A stretch of 14,702 bases of DNA, taken from Acidilobaceae archaeon UBA158. GTDB taxonomy: Archaea > Thermoproteota > Thermoprotei_A > Sulfolobales > Acidilobaceae. The notes under the pieces are model-generated. The model searched no databases, was not told the DNA's origin, and was given only the letters and a program-made list of their open reading frames with translations. The position numbers were made by a program, and so were the translations under genes. Position 1 is the first letter of the stretch. The number at the start of each line of letters is the position of its first letter. Below are positions 14,561 to 14,702 of the stretch, one piece after another. Location of the stretch: positions 1 through 14,702 of the forward strand of contig DAXV01000059.1 of assembly GCA_002506595.1 (NCBI GenBank), in the 5' to 3' direction.

Positions 14561-14570
14561 TTATAAATTA
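14561..14570 (-). promoter_or_regulatory. TATA box of the surface protein gene
   Basis: The minus strand reads TAATTTATAA, a good box A match, about 35-44 bases before TTG 14526. The predicted transcript start falls close to the GGTGA site, leaving a leader of about 10-15 bases. Confidence 0.5.
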
Positions 14571-14682
14571 GCTTGATATTTTTAAATTCTAGTAAAAACC
14601 ACATAATGCGATGATAGAAAATATTATAAAATTTAATTTATAACTACTTTAAATATAATGGAAAAAAATTTTAGGATTATTT

Positions 14683-14702
14683 CTGACCTCCTCCCCGTCC
14701 TA
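14683..14702. mobile_element. Possible IS200/IS605-type element terminus (cut by window end)
   Basis: The last 20 bases, CTGACCTCCTCCCCGTCCTA, are abruptly GC-rich in an otherwise AT-rich intergenic stretch. From memory, the same CTCCTCCCCG-type arm, followed by its complement CGGGG, forms the terminal hairpin at ends of IS200/IS605 (TnpB-type) elements in Sulfolobus and relatives. The complementary arm and any transposase lie beyond the window, so neither end identity nor element integrity can be judged. The preceding 14571-14682 is AT-rich and holds no convincing gene. A 15-codon open frame from ATG 14658 running off the end is an alternative reading. Confidence 0.45.

Noticed and set aside
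14658..14702. Start of a possible gene at ATG 14658 with an ATTATAAAATT box upstream
   Set aside because: Only 15 codons are visible and the last part matches a likely mobile-element end, so coding cannot be supported.

Overview
The window is AT-rich (roughly 30% GC by eye) and reads as archaeal chromosome, most likely a thermoacidophilic member of the Thermoproteota of the Sulfolobales or Acidilobales/Caldisphaera type. Supporting signs are an Agl3-like UDP-sulfoquinovose synthase, a GlcV-type sugar ABC ATPase close to that of Saccharolobus solfataricus, and a class II lysyl-tRNA synthetase. Box A (TATA) elements lie about 25-40 bases before several starts, GTG and TTG starts are frequent, and ribosome binding sites are of the GGTGA/GGAGG kind. 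No rRNA, tRNA or CRISPR array was seen. The taxon is an inference.

Positions 1-4782 hold a promoter region with two dyads, followed by a tight four-gene plus-strand operon: agl3-like UDP-sulfoquinovose synthase, a GT4-type glycosyltransferase, and two major-facilitator transporters. Gene junctions overlap or are 2-4 bases apart. The likely theme is making a sulfonated sugar nucleotide, transferring a sugar, and moving solutes. lysS follows on the minus strand, and its 3' end overlaps the last transporter.

A 229-base divergent promoter region (6249-6477) separates lysS from a metallophosphoesterase gene and a medium-chain dehydrogenase gene on the plus strand. A hypothetical three-helix membrane protein gene (minus) then lies back to back with galT-galK, and one symmetrical TATA-like block appears to serve both directions. 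The galT-galK pair is followed by a glcV-like ABC ATPase gene with a repeat-rich leader. No permease or binding-protein genes are nearby, so this ATPase is an orphan here.

At 12551 the strand switches. A maltokinase-like sugar kinase is convergent with glcV, with interlocked stop codons. Upstream of it on the minus strand is a small membrane-anchored or secreted protein with nine N-glycosylation sequons. The last 20 bases are abruptly GC-rich and resemble the terminal hairpin arm of IS200/IS605-type elements, so the window probably stops at the edge of a mobile element.

Functionally, the window combines activated-sugar chemistry (Gal-1-P, UDP-Gal, UDP-Glc, UDP-sulfoquinovose), glycan assembly, sugar uptake energised by an ABC ATPase, and sugar phosphorylation. 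I saw no defence, phage or conjugative genes. The most interesting material is regulatory repeats, a frame-shifting 13-bp tandem duplication in a transporter gene, the orphan ATPase with its sugar kinases, and the possible mobile-element boundary.
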